64,000 nt of DNA from Gigaspora margarita. Lineage: Eukaryota; Glomeromycota; Glomeromycetes; Diversisporales; Gigasporaceae. Shown piece by piece: positions 11,821 to 23,572 of the stretch (its first letter is position 1; every line of letters begins with the position of its first letter). The DNA lies in NCBI GenBank assembly GCA_009809945.1, contig WTPW01000627.1, positions 257,173 to 321,172 of the forward strand, read 5' to 3'. A program made the translations under genes and the position numbers. The notes below the pieces were generated by a model that worked only from the letters and a program-made list of their open reading frames with translations, did no database searches and was not told the DNA's origin.

Positions 11821-12372
11821 CCGTATGTGTCCGAAAATAAGCTACCTTTTTTGGACGATTTTGGACACAAAAAATCCGGGTAGCTTATTTTCGGATAAAA
11901 TCGATTTTTGGTCAATCGCCAATAGTTGTTACATAGTAAAGTCTAAATTCTACTATGTAAATCTGTTATTAGCGCTTAAGTAAACATATTTGGGAGACTA
12001 AACTACACCTATCCTGAACGTTTCATCAGAATAGGAGTACTTATCATTATTTGACTTTTAATTTTTAAGTTCAACGAATATATTTTGCTAATAAAATTTT
12101 AATCTCTTCGTTGAACGCAAAAATTAAAATCCAATTAATAAAATGTTTTTCAATTTCGTTGTAATTTCAGGGTATATGTATTTTGCTCTTCTGAATAAGT
12201 TTACTTAAGCGACTTTAATCGATTTGCTTAGTAAAATTTGGACTTTACTATGTAGCAACTTTCGTCGATCGTGGGGTAGCTTATTTTCGGGTCAAAGACG
12301 TTTTTACGTTTCTTGACCAAAAGAGGGGGGGTAGCTTATTTTCGGAGGTAGCTTATTTTCAGCAATATACGG
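11821..12372. mobile_element. TA-flanked MITE with GGTAGCTTATTTTCGG ends, 552 bp
   Basis: The 26-bp ends match at 22 positions (CCGTAT...GAAAATAAGCTACC) and are flanked by TA. The inner word GGTAGCTTATTTTCGG is repeated several times near both ends. The paired TACTATGTA words around 11955 and 12250 form a further inverted repeat. No transposase is present. A decayed relative lies at 50190-50400. Tc1/mariner-type ancestry is inferred from the TA duplication. Confidence 0.75.
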
Positions 12373-12455
12373 TAAGCACATAAAATAAATTGTTCTCTGG
12401 TTGCTTTACGGTGTGAATGTTTTTATTTTATGTGCACTATTTCATTTTTTAAATA

Positions 12456-12735
12456 CAGTCAACTCTCTTTATGACGAACTGGCGGTTCTTTTAGTAAAAC
12501 ATTTCTAATAAATATTGGAATCGACTTAAATCGACTTAGTCGACTAAAAAAATAATCTAACTAACAATTAACTACTACTGTATACATAGTCGATTAACCG
12601 ATTCCAATATTTAATTTCCAGAAATTCCTTATAGAGTAATTTACAACGTTTCATACCGAACACCAATAAAAATTTTTAAACAAGTTCGTTGTAGAATTAG
12701 TTTGTTATATAAATGTCGTTATAGTCAGATGTCCG
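12456..12735. mobile_element. Possible decayed pogo-like element
   Basis: A left end CAGTCAACTCTCTTTATGAC follows TA at 12454-12455. A diverged right end near 12690-12735 carries GTCGTTATAGTC and GTTCGTTGTAGAATT words typical of the same type of terminus. The right boundary is uncertain. Confidence 0.35.
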
Positions 12736-14222
12736 ATATAACCAGAGCGACATGTAATATATCTAGGGATGCTATGTTGTCTGGTCAGACTAATAGATCA
12801 CTATTAAATCTTAAAACTATAGATGATAATAGACCAGATAAGACTATTAACATGTCTAAACTTTATTCAAGATTATTATTCAATTAGTGAAGTATTAAAA
12901 CAGTAATTTTGCGAAGTTCTGCTTTTTTGTTCTTTGTTCAATGCAATATGTATTTGAATAAAACAGGATAACTTTATTCTGATAAAAATATTAGAACAGA
13001 CAGTTATTTGATTTTTGTAGTATCATTATATAAATGCAATGGTTACTCCAAGAACAGATATTGTAATCATGGGGTTTGTATAACACTTGAAAGACATAAT
13101 GATAGTATTTGAGTGATTTGCTAAATTTGCAATGTAAAAGATAAAAGAATAAATAAAACATAAAAAAGGATCAGGATTGCCGAAAAATAAGAAAATCAAA
13201 TAATCATAGACATTGCAAAAAAAAGCTGCAAAAGAAAAAAAACAAAAATAAAAATTCTTGTTTTTATCGTCAATTTTCTCTTCAAAAGGAGATCTCTATG
13301 AATTACCTTAATGAAAGGTCCTGGGATTTGCATGAGTGGAGTATATACTGCGATTCCATGACCATTATAAAATGTTGATCCATCAGAATTTTGGAGGAGT
13401 CTCTGTTAGCATAGCTGTAACAGCCCCTATTTAAAAATTTGTTGACAGGATCGGTTCTAAGAGGGCCAACTGTATAAAATCTTGAAAAATAAAGTTTTTT
13501 GGAGTGCATTTTTTAGGGTTAGTGGTTTGGGTTAGAGGTTAGTTTTAGAGCAGAATATATTAAACAAGCGTAAGTGGGTTTTAGAAGGTTAGAAGGTTGA
13601 ATAGAAAATGTAGATTTCATTTTAAATTATAATCTGCGACAATTATTACCTATCATATCGATCGCTATCTGAAAAAAAAAATTCAATATATGACCACTTA
13701 TGGTTTTACCACTTAATGGTTTTGATTGACATAGTACACCGCACACCCCAACGACGCGTGTCGTATTTTTTTTTTTTTTTTTGACGCATATTCAATAAAT
13801 CCTTCTTAGAATAGTGCAGAATAGTGAAGAATAGATCCTTCTCAATAAATCAAAACAATCACATTTATAATACCCAGATAATTTGTCAGGACAAAAATTA
13901 AATAAGAAATTCAGTTTGACAGAGACGCGTTTAGATTAAATTTATTTATTCAATCGATCCGTTGATATGAAATAGGTAAATGTCTGAAGGTTTCGTGCTG
14001 ATGAAACACGAACCTAATTTCGTCTTTCATTAATTATCTCAAAGTGACGAAAGGTTACGAAACTGATGAAAGATAATGAAATTAACAAAAGTCATAAAAA
14101 AACTAAAAAATATATATATATATATAATTGATAAATGAGAAATCCGGGAACTGATTTTTTAAAGTAAAATTATAAATAGCCAGTTTATCTAATTTCATGA
14201 AAATGATATTTTAATAACTGAT
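12736..14222. other. Gene-poor spacer
   Basis: No supported gene. A faint coding-like stretch on the minus strand near 13310-13440 shows a short readable segment around a GSTFYNGHGIAVYTP-like word but has no recognisable family and is surrounded by stops. The part from 13960 to 14222 matches the duplicated BTB-TLDc upstream spacer seen at 48870-49020 (GGTTTCGTGCTGATGAAA-like). Confidence 0.45.
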
Positions 14223-14230
14223 GCTATAAC

Positions 14231-15195
14231 CAGGGGTGCCGAAAATTGAATTGCAATTAAATTATTACACAATTATATAATTTACATTTACAAACAACAA
14301 TTGCAAAACAATCAATTGCAATTTTTATAATAAGAGTATTGAAAATTTATTGCAATAATACAGTAAACTAAAATTTTTATTAAAATAAATGTAATCATAT
14401 ACATGTAGGAACTATTGTTTAATTTGGCGAATGTCTTGAATGACCACTTTTTAATATCAATAAAAGATTTCCAAGGTATACGGGTCAAGAGTATTTCTCC
14501 AGTCCGTATAATAATACTTTACAAACGAAAACAACCGTTCGAAAAAAGGCCTCTACGTAGCATTTTTTTTTTTTTTTGAAACTTTTGCGCTCATTGTAAT
14601 CGATTTAAAAATAAAGACTATTTCAGTATACGTGTTTTTAAAAAGAAAAAAAAAACACTTCTTTATCCATTCATATAGGCTTTTTTTTTAATCGTATAAG
14701 CTTTTTTTTTTTATTTAATCATATAAGATTTTTTTATTTATCTAATCATATATGCTTTTTTTTTCTTTATTAAATCATAAAAAAATAAACTTTTTTTTGC
14801 CGATAATTCTGACTCAAGATCAGTAAGTTTAGTATCACATTTACAAACTGCGGCAAAAATTAGGTTTAATTGTGGCTGCGCCACCAATCACTTAGGCCGT
14901 TCGAAGTTGATTCTTTGGTTAACATCACTTTTCCAGGACTCTCGGGAGGGGGGGGAGGGGGATAAAACGAAACGAACATATGAAACGAACATATAAAATT
15001 GAACAAAGATGGGCCAATTTGATTGGTTGATATAAATCAGGTGACTGGCGAGAGTCATCCAGCGTTTTGATTGGGTGTTCGTTATCGGAGGGAGGTGGGG
15101 GGGTTATGTTAACCAAAAAATTAACTTCAAACAGCCTTAATTGAGATCAAATAAATGCAATTAATTGCTTCACAATCAATTATATGGTACCCCTG
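14231..15195. mobile_element. hAT-like non-autonomous element, 965 bp
   Basis: GCTATAAC occurs at 14223-14230 and 15196-15203 as an 8-bp target duplication. The ends are CAGGGGTGCC and, inverted, CAGGGGTACC, matching 9 of 10 and fitting hAT termini. The subterminal DNA is rich in TTGCAATT words. No transposase frame is present. A Harbinger-like MITE is inserted at 14895-15136. Confidence 0.85.
14895..15136. mobile_element. PIF/Harbinger-like MITE, 242 bp, nested in a hAT element
   Basis: Inverted ends of about 31 bp (GGCCGTTCGAAGTTGATTCT on the left, GGCTGTTTGAAGTTAATTTT on the inverted right) are flanked by TTA at 14892-14894 and 15137-15139. The 3-bp TTA duplication and GGCC start are typical of PIF/Harbinger. 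The ends resemble those of the larger element at 42625. No open frame is credible. Confidence 0.8.
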
Positions 15196-15203
15196 GCTAT
15201 AAC

Positions 15204-15654
15204 GTTATAAATTTAAAATTTAGTTGCATAATTAAAAATGTATTCTATCATTATTTACTGTAAATATGTAACTGATTTGGTTTGTCAAGAGATTTAGACT
15301 TTTCTAGGGTTTCGCTTTTGTCATCATGCAAAAAAGGTTTCACTAACAAATACAAGTTATTATCATTTCAACTTTAATAATTAATTTAAACTTCAATTCC
15401 ACATTAATGATGCATTTTTTGTCATAGGTTTACCTTTTCTTTTTGTCATTGTCCAAATCTATTCCTACAAAAATTTTTTGGATCCTTTCTCTAGACAAAA
15501 ATATGCTATATCTTTTGACAATATCTTATATATTATATTTAATAATAAAAACACCATACAAATATGAACGCTGTTGTGTTATGTGATAATATGTACTTAA
15601 TATTTACATTTAAATGGTAAGGTTTCATGTTTTTATTTGGCAACGTTTACTTAT
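15204..15654. other. Duplicated 3' flank of a BTB-TLDc copy
   Basis: The stretch carries the GGGTTTCGCTTTTG-type words also found at 7420 and 36730 downstream of other BTB-TLDc copies. No gene is seen. Confidence 0.5.
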
Positions 15655-16386
15655 TTACGATCTTGATACAACATAAAGATGACCACCTAACATTTGAAAA
15701 TTTGAGACTGTTTAGTGAGCTGAAATATTTCATATTCATCCATTGAAAAATATGAATTCCCAAAAAAATTATATTTTGATTTATCTCTAATTTTTTTCTT
15801 ATAATCAATTTGAGCACTATAACATTGATTAGAACTATCATAAATGGCTAGATCACAGGCGTCACCGCTACCACCAAAAGCTGGACCACAACTAGAATGA
15901 CAATAAATTGCATATCTTGATCTTGGTTTTTTTTTTTTCACACGACTTAAAATAGAATTTTGGATAGTACCATTTTTTAACGAAAAAATAAAGCTCTCGT
16001 CGCAATTTATACATCTCGAATAAAACGTTCATCCCTATCCCATCCAACAGGATTATATCCACCCAGAATTTCATCAGTGCCTTTAACTTTCACAACTACA
16101 ACAAGATTTGTTTGCTTATTACATAAATTCCAAAATGAAGTAGGAGTAAAACCATCTTTGGTTCCACGAAGAAGCAATTTAAATTCATAAGGAATATCAG
16201 TTACAGAATATGCATCACAATTAGATTTTTTATCAATCCAAGAAGTAATTTCAGCTGCGTGTGCTTTACTAATGATTGTTGAAATTTTTCGGTCGTCCTG
16301 GACAGTAATGTTTGTTTTAAAACCACACGAGGTGAAAGAATTACTGCTGATATTGATCTGTTCGGAGATAGACATTTTTTAATATA

Positions 16387-16636
16387 TGGGGGTGAGTCAA
16401 TAGAAATCAAGCAAATTTTTTTTAGTAACTTTTTTTAAAAGATTAAATTAAAATAACTTAACAAAAACTTCATCAAATTTGATAATTTTTTTTTTAAATT
16501 AATTCTATAAATGTATAAAATTGATTTAAAAAATTTTTTATCAAATTTGATTAACTTTTGTTAAATTCTTTCTATTCAAAGTTTCAAAAAAATTTTATTA
16601 TAAAAAATTTGCTTGATTTCTATTAACTCATCCCTA
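16387..16636. mobile_element. mariner-like MITE, 250 bp, inside a BTB-TLDc pseudogene
   Basis: The left end TGGGGGTGAGTCAATAGAAA and the inverted right end TAGGGATGAGTTAATAGAAA match over about 36 bp and are flanked by TA. The intact gene at 8300 has the uninterrupted sequence (TTAATTATATCATCCC), which confirms the insertion point. It is AT-rich with no frame. Confidence 0.85.
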
Positions 16637-17256
16637 TATCATCCCATAAATTTTCATCTAACATTCGTCGATATGGTTGTAAATAGTCAATAACATCTTC
16701 ACTAGATATTTGGAAAAAACGGATAAAAGGTAAACAATTTTGTAACGTAGTCTTTATGGTTAAAAAATTTTCATTAAAACCAATTTTTAGGATCAGATGA
16801 AATGTCAGAATGTTGTGCAATTCCTTTCATTTGCAAGTCATCTCGTTTAGTAATCGATAGTAATGCATTTCTTGAATTGATGAGAAATCTTCTGATTCAA
16901 AAATCTTTTCGGGATGTTTTACTATAATATCATTGCACCAATTTTGCAATTAGTGAAATTTATTATTTTAAAAGTTTTCTGAAATACTTCAGAAAAATGT
17001 AATCGAAGCCACGAAGACTTTGTTTCAATCAAATAAGTTTTAAGATGTTTGGCTGGTTCTTCAAATAAAAACTCACAAGTAGTAACCATAAGATCAAGAA
17101 CAAATGAAGTATCGAGATTTTTTAACGAAACTATTTCACCATAAGTATACCTAGATACTTTTAATATTTTTAAAATTTTATAAATTTCACCTTCACAAGA
17201 TCATAAATAAGAACATTATGCACTCCAATATTCAGCTGAATAAATATGATTGGCGA

Positions 17257-17853
17257 TACCAGGAGCGGAGTATGAAATACGAAGTGCATGGTTATCTGAA
17301 GAGTGAAATGGTGTGAACAAATACGTTTCTTTGATTGGTTGTATTTTCACATGACGTTGTGGAATGCGATGTTCTGGATTTGCTTTTTATGTTGAACCGG
17401 TTTGGTATGACTTTTTTACGTATGTACGTGCTATTCGTGCGTGATTGTCCCTGCAAAGGGGACTATTTTTAAGTGAGTATTTCGGGTTTACGTTTCGTGC
17501 CTGTTTATCGCGTAGGGGGTTGATGTTTAAGGGGTTCCAGTATGTGGTTACAGTAATAATTTTTTTTTTTTTTTTGCTCGAAATCTTTTTTATAAAAACG
17601 TCGAAATTCTGTTTTATACCAGGAACGGAGTGCAACGAAGTGCATGGTTATCTGAAGAGTGAAATGATGTGAACAAATACGGTTCTTTGATTGGTTATAT
17701 TTTTGCATGACATTGTGGAATGCGATGGTCCGATTTGCATTTTATATTAAACTGGTTTGATATGGCTTTCGTAAGTACGTACGCGCATTCGTACATGATT
17801 ATCCCTTCAAAAGGACTATTTTAAGTAAGTATTTCAAGTTTTAAGTTGTGCCT
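17257..17853. repeat. Two direct repeats of about 240 bp
   Basis: Units at 17257-17505 and 17617-17853 share CGAAGTGCATGGTTATCTGA, GAGTGAAATG, GTGTGAACAAATACG and TTTGATTGGTT, offset by about 360 bp. They lie just inside the foreign DNA that split the BTB-TLDc pseudogene. Their nature is unknown; possibly ends of a lost element or a tandem duplication. Confidence 0.6.
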
Positions 17854-18292
17854 CATTTTATTTGATTTATTTTTTATCTTACCGGTGTTATTATAAATTT
17901 CTGCGTCCAAAAATCACAGCATTTCCTTATTCTGCCCTGCTTTATTTGATCGATCATTGTTACATTCGATCATCCTTAAACCTTTCAATTGTACCTCTGT
18001 AACACATGTTACTCCTATTACCTTATTTAGATATCCTTGGGGTTTCTACAATTAATTAAAGCTATCGTGATGCGTCGAATGTCTATATTAATAATCATCA
18101 TGCCATCGCTTTTGTACACAGATCAATTATGTATAAATTATTATTGCTTCTTTTAGGGACGAATGAATACGAAACGTTTAAATATTATCGTCTCGCCCCT
18201 CACACAAAGTAACATTACGATCAAGTTTATAGGTGTTGAAGGGCAATTAGACTTTTAGTTGTCGTATCTCAATGACGAATTGATTGTGTAAG

Positions 18293-19811
18293 TAGGGCTG
18301 TTAATCGGTCCGGTCCGGACCGACGGTCCTTCGGTCCGTCCAGGGACCGGGCCGGTCCAGTCCTTTTTAGGACGGACCGAAAGGACCGCCGGTCCTAATA
18401 TTAAATATCAAATAAACTAAATATTATCTTGATAATATAAACAACTATAAAATGTTGTTTTTGGTTAAAATTCAATTACAAACCCCTTAGTTTGTTAAAC
18501 AAGATTAAACCACGTTTAATGTATAATGTGAACGGGCTGTTGTTAATGTTAATAAAATAGAGAAATTTATTAATGACAGCAATGGCGTGATCAGTTGATT
18601 TACAATTTGCACTGTATTTGTGCGAAATAACTCCTATGGGCATTATTTTGGAACACAAGTTTGAAACAAGCTAATGATTAATTTAGCCGAGAATTTTTAA
18701 TGGTAAAAATTATAATTTGCATTCGACTAAAATTAACTATTAGCTTGCCTCAAACTCGTCATCCAAAATGCAAATATAGTATATTGTTCAAATCTGAAAT
18801 AAGTGTAATCTGCTCAATCCGCATGTAAGTAATGAATGTATCAATATCGGTACACATTGATAAGGATTTATGTATAATGTGGATCATCTGGATTTAAAGA
18901 TTACAACGCCAAAATATCGCATACTAAATTTGGCTAATTTATTTTGAAAATCAAATTTGCATACTTTCTATTAATTAAGCATATTACGGATAATTAATTA
19001 TTGTTGAAACTTAATGAAAAAAATTATTGTTGTATTGTGATGTAAGATAGTAATACTAGTAAATTTAAAAAATTTCATCATACTGAATACTGAATGGCAT
19101 AATTCTAATAGCATTCAAACTACGATTGGAAATAACCCGATACTAGTAGTATACTTTATTTTTTATATTTTTTTTTTATTAAATTCATTTTTTATATATT
19201 TTTTTTATAAAATATATTAAGTTTATAAATTTTTAAGTGTTTGACAGACATGTAAATGCTAACAATATTTTATTAATAAATATTTTTTTTCTATACAAGT
19301 AACATCTAATCGTTTTGTTGATTTACTTTAATTTTTTCATATATTAAGACAATTCTTGTCTTAAATCAGTACAAGATTGAACATTTGGCATGCCCAATTA
19401 TGATTATATTATTCAATCAAATTATGGAATCTTAAATGGTTAAAATTGACAAAATATCTTTTAACTGATTTAAACTATAATGTTCATATTTACGAAGTTA
19501 ATTAAATGAGTTATTTGCTATATTAATATACTATATTATTTTCTAATCCATAATTTATGTATAACTAAAATTATCAAACGTATTAATATCATATAAGCAA
19601 ATATTATTAATTTGAAAAGCTTATTGTAATTCTTTATACTGACAAACTTAATTTCACCGTTATAGCAAAAAAGTATTATATTGATCATCGGTCCGTCCGG
19701 TCTAGCTCTATTCGGTCTTATTTCGGTCCTGGACCGCGTCCGGTCCGGTTTTTTAAAAGACCGGGCGGTCTTTTAACCGGGACGGACCGGACGGACCGAT
19801 TAACAGCCCTA
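18293..19811. mobile_element. hAT-like non-autonomous element, 1.5 kb, GC-rich ends
   Basis: TGTGTAAG at 18285-18292 and 19812-19819 is an 8-bp target duplication. Both ends read TAGGGCTGTTAATCGGTCCG when the right is inverted. The subterminal DNA is packed with GGTCCGGACC-type words on both sides, making GC-rich, hairpin-prone ends in an AT-rich core that has no transposase frame. Confidence 0.88.
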
Positions 19812-19819
19812 TGTGTAAG

Positions 19820-21234
19820 GCAGAAGGAAGTTAAACTGACAATTGATTGGTGTAAATAATTTATATAGATTACAAATGTATATAAGTCCGATGTGTTCGC
19901 TCTTTGTTATTGAGAGGTTTTTGTCCCTTATACATAATAGAGAGAGCAAGAATGAGGTATTAGATAGCATTAGATATTATCTAAATAATTCCTCTATTAT
20001 AATAAAGTTTTCTTAATGAATGTTTATTTATCGTATCTCTTGGCTTTCATTTATTTTTGTATTGTTCGTGAATCCCATTTCGTTATATTTATAAACCCAA
20101 CCTTATGTATTCCTTCTCTTGTTCACTATCGCTAACCTAAATCTGGCCCTCTAATCTGACGCTCTCCCAAATTTCAATAGTAATACTGGTTTTGTCTATT
20201 TATATGCTGCTTGATTTCTAAAAAAAAAAAATGTATATATATTTTATAATATGTACTAATGCTATTTACAACTTTTTTCTCTATATAAAATGCTTCCTAT
20301 ATCATATTTATTATCATACCGAATAAGTTAAGCTTTTAAACATAATTAAACAATAAACACTAAAAAATGTACATAGTGTTGGCACATGACCAATTAAACT
20401 ACTAATATAATTAATGAATTCATACACTCATTTCGAAATTTATTAATATGACCTAGTTATATGCCAACTCTGTACAATACACATGTAAACTAAGGTATAC
20501 ATAATTTATTAGTTAGTATTAATAAACTGTTAAAATATTACATTTTTTAAACCTTCTAATATGATCTACTGATTCTTCCGTTCCTGGTTTTGCGTGACAG
20601 CGTCGCGCAGCTACCTTATGATCATTTATTTATAGTCAATTGTATAAAATATTTTTATTAGTAAAAATCGTCACGGGCATATAAGAAATTTTTTTTTTTT
20701 TGTAATACGTGACGAAACAACAAACTTAAGCAACCTATTTTCGCCTTTAAACCTACTGTTTTTTAATGAAAGATACTGTAAAATACAGTAGTTCAAGAAA
20801 CTAGATGAGAAGGAATATTTAAAAGGTCGGGAAGGTAGTTCGACGATCTAAGCAATTAGTAAGTGAAATCGTGAGATTTTGGTTTAACCGGACTTGTTTA
20901 CTTTACAAATAAAAAAACCCCCCACATTTTGAATTAGTATTCTAAAACCTTTTATTGTATTTATTTAGGTTATGAATATAGGTTATAAATATAACGTTTA
21001 TAGATACAAAAGTTGTAATAGTGATAGTTGTTTGGGTATGCGTAATATTGTATTGCGAAACTAAATTAAAGCATTTTTTGTAAAATAATATACCTATCGT
21101 GAGATAAAATGATACAGATATATACTTCGTGAAATTTAAATTAAAACAGTTATTATTAAATGTACTGTAAAAGCGTCTTTAGAGAGTATTAAAAGTTCAT
21201 GAGCAATAAACTTTACCCGGGTATAACTGAGGTA
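19820..21234. other. Gene-poor foreign DNA in the split pseudogene
   Basis: Apart from a possible small MITE at 20372-20472, no reading frame, RNA or repeat was recognised. The segment from 17219 to 21562 has no counterpart in the intact BTB-TLDc gene. Confidence 0.5.
20372..20472. mobile_element. Possible 101-bp TA-flanked MITE
   Basis: Left CATAGTGTTGGCACATGACC and inverted right CAGAGTTGGCATATAACTAG lie between TA dinucleotides. The match needs small gaps, so the call is tentative. Confidence 0.4.
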
Positions 21235-21553
21235 TGATCGACATTTTTTCCGGAGTATTCTAACAACCAATCAAAACGAACTTCTGTTAATATTCTGTTC
21301 AGGTTTTGTTGATCATGACTTTTAACTTGCAAAAAAAACAAATGTTCGTTTATCAACAATCATTTATTTACAAAAATCTGTATAATAAACCACCTTTAGT
21401 GCTCCAATTAAAAGATTTCTTTGATCGATTTAACTATATAACTATCTAACCTCTAACCTTAGTCTAAACGCTAACTTTAATTACAATGAATTTTAAAAAT
21501 TTTTTTATTGCAAATCTGCGCCACAATGATCGACAAAACCTGGCACAGGAATG
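21235..21553 (-). repeat. Copy of a dispersed ~300-bp repeat family
   Basis: Read on the minus strand it shares GGAGCACTAAAGGTGGTTT, a TACAGATTTTTGTAAATAAA-like word and a GTTAG-rich stretch with copies at 49441-49732 and 54370-54625, and more distantly 33167-33449 and 54880-55125. It sits at the right edge of the foreign DNA in the split pseudogene. Confidence 0.55.
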
Positions 21554-21775
21554 TTGACGCTAGATTAATCGGTTTAAATGTTGTTCCTATCTCTGTTAAT
21601 GTTTGCCAACTCATTATGAAAATACAATAACCTATATTTTAAAACTGTTGAATGGGCTCGTAATATTTTATTATTTGTAGATACTCCACCATTAATAATT
21701 ATTACATTAAAGTATTAATCATTAAGGAGTTCAAGATAATTATTGAAAGCTTTTCAAAAACTTCAGTGCCATTCT

Positions 21776-22453
21776 TTTTGATAAAGAACGTCCGAATCAT
21801 AGCGGAGTACGTTAATATAAATATGTAATCAAAGTAATACAAAATTATGTTCATGACTAATATTTTAATGGCAGGCTTTCTTTTCGGAGATTTTTAAATT
21901 GTATTAGGGAAATTTTATAAAAAAATTCTGTTCGTAAATTATCTATAAAAAATATAAACTAAAAGGCTCTTAAAAGAAAAAAAGGATATTTTGCCGTGAA
22001 GAAAAATAGCGTGATAATTTCTGTGAAATAACAATTGTAAAGTCATGGGTGTTAAGATCTGTGTAATAAATCAGTTATTTAACGTATATTTGTCGTCGAC
22101 AGTCGATTGAGATGCACCATAATATCAATAAAACGTTAAATAATTATTACATACTGCATCAATATTATTGCATCAGAAATTCTGGAAAATTAAGGTCGCC
22201 ATCGGAATCAGGAGACCGAATGAATTTAAGAAAATTAAATAATAATTGGAACTTTAGAAAAGTTTTTTTTTTGAAAAAATGGGTCGGCGAGTTATGCAGA
22301 ATGAAAAATTAACTTGTGTGGCCTAATTCTGTAATTGAAGTCTAGGAACTGATTTTTTGAGTAAATTTATAAATAGTTTATCTAATTTTATGAACAGTTT
22401 CCTAATCAATATTTAATTATGACGATATAAATATTGACAAATTTATTAATCCA
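21776..22453. other. Duplicated upstream flank, no gene
   Basis: Positions 21776-22150 are related to 47117-47530, the flank of another BTB-TLDc copy (GGATATTTTGCC, GTTAAATAATTATTA). Near 22310 the word TTAACTTGTGTGGCCTAA looks like a Harbinger-type terminus next to TAA, but its partner end was not found. From 22340 the DNA resembles 14140-14225. Confidence 0.5.
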
Positions 22454-22484
22454 CTAGCAAGAACCCGTGCCGTTGAGCACGGGG
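22454..22484 (-). mobile_element. Probable Helitron 3' terminus
   Basis: On the minus strand a 7-bp stem (CCCGTGC/GCACGGG) with a 6-base loop is followed after a short spacer by CTAG, then T. A GC hairpin close to a CTRR end followed by a host T is the hallmark of Helitron 3' ends. The element would extend rightward on the plus map; no Rep/helicase frame and no sure 5' TC end were found. Confidence 0.55.
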
Positions 22485-23564
22485 TAAGGGCTGTTAAAAG
22501 TCCAATATTTTTGTCATAGATAAGAAGTTGATTCTTAAATTGAGTTTTTGCATATAATATATATTATCGTATAGTTACGTTATTACTGCTATAGTATTAT
22601 CTATCAGCTATTAACTTAAATATTTAGATTAATGCTAAATTAATACGAATAAAATGAATTTAAGTTGTATATTTATGCACATGAATATCTAATTTAAAAT
22701 GCTCACATTATTATACTCAAGTACTAATTATCGCAAATAAAATAACTAATTACCGACTTGAATAACTTATTTTGAAGACTTAGAGTTATAATATATTCTC
22801 TATGTTCATGCACTAAATGAATGTGAATAAAATAGTATGCAAATATTTATGAATGTGATATTAATTAAATACTAAAATTAATATAATTATGCAATATATT
22901 TTTTATATTTACAAAAATATAAATATGTAGTAAATAATTATCTGCTTAGATGTCCTGGCTCAGCTCTTAATAACCATGACTCAGGCTTGAGATATACTAT
23001 TGGAGCATGGTATTGTGATGTAGTTTCAAAAATCATATAGTTAAAAAAAAATAATTTGAGTTAGTTTAACCTCTATTGCTTAATTATAAACTATGGTTTG
23101 TTCAATCTGTAACTTAAGGTAAGCCAAAATCTAATGTGCATTATTATATTCATACTCATGAACTAAATGAAACAATTAAAATCTGGGTAACCCAAATAGT
23201 ATTGGTTATGGCTGAATTGAGATATTTAACCTTGAGTTACCCAGATAATTTAAACACAGGTATAATTCTACCTATCTATTCTTGTGTTAAATGCTCATAA
23301 CTTATGTAACTCGTGGATGTAATTACATTTTTTATTGAGAAAAAAGGCCAATGAATATCTATTATTTGAGGTCAAAATTGGCTTATAGGCTATCTACCTG
23401 ATGTTATAATTGACTCTGGGTTACCTATCTATTTTGGGTGTTTTGAGTTGAAACACTAACATTTATAAAAAATTTAATAAAAAACAAATCATAAGTATAG
23501 TGATGTCAATTATTAAAACTGTAATTATTGATTATTTTAACATGAATATGAATAAATTAAATAA
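22485..23564. other. AT-rich stretch, probable Helitron body
   Basis: No gene. Around 23170-23440 the words CTGGGTAACCCAAATA and GGGTTACCTATCTATTTTGGG suggest an old inverted-repeat element, not resolved further. Confidence 0.4.
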
Positions 23565-23572
23565 GTAAATAT

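Larger units (their letters stand above)
15655..21775 (-). pseudogene. BTB-BACK-TLDc pseudogene split by insertions
   Basis: The TLDc and BACK parts lie at about 15687-17218 and the BTB exon at about 21563-21775, all on the minus strand. TLDc words FKLLLRGTKDGFTPTSFWNLC, TDEILGGYNPVGWD and a GPAFGGS-like stretch are clear but spread over two frames. A 250-bp mariner-like MITE (16387-16636) separates TLDc from BACK. About 4.35 kb of foreign DNA (17219-21562) replaces roughly 40 bp at the intron/BTB junction. The BTB exon ends in the MALKFF-like start with frameshifts. The gene is clearly dead; its 5' flank to about 22150 resembles that of the copy at 47.1 kb. Confidence 0.85.
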
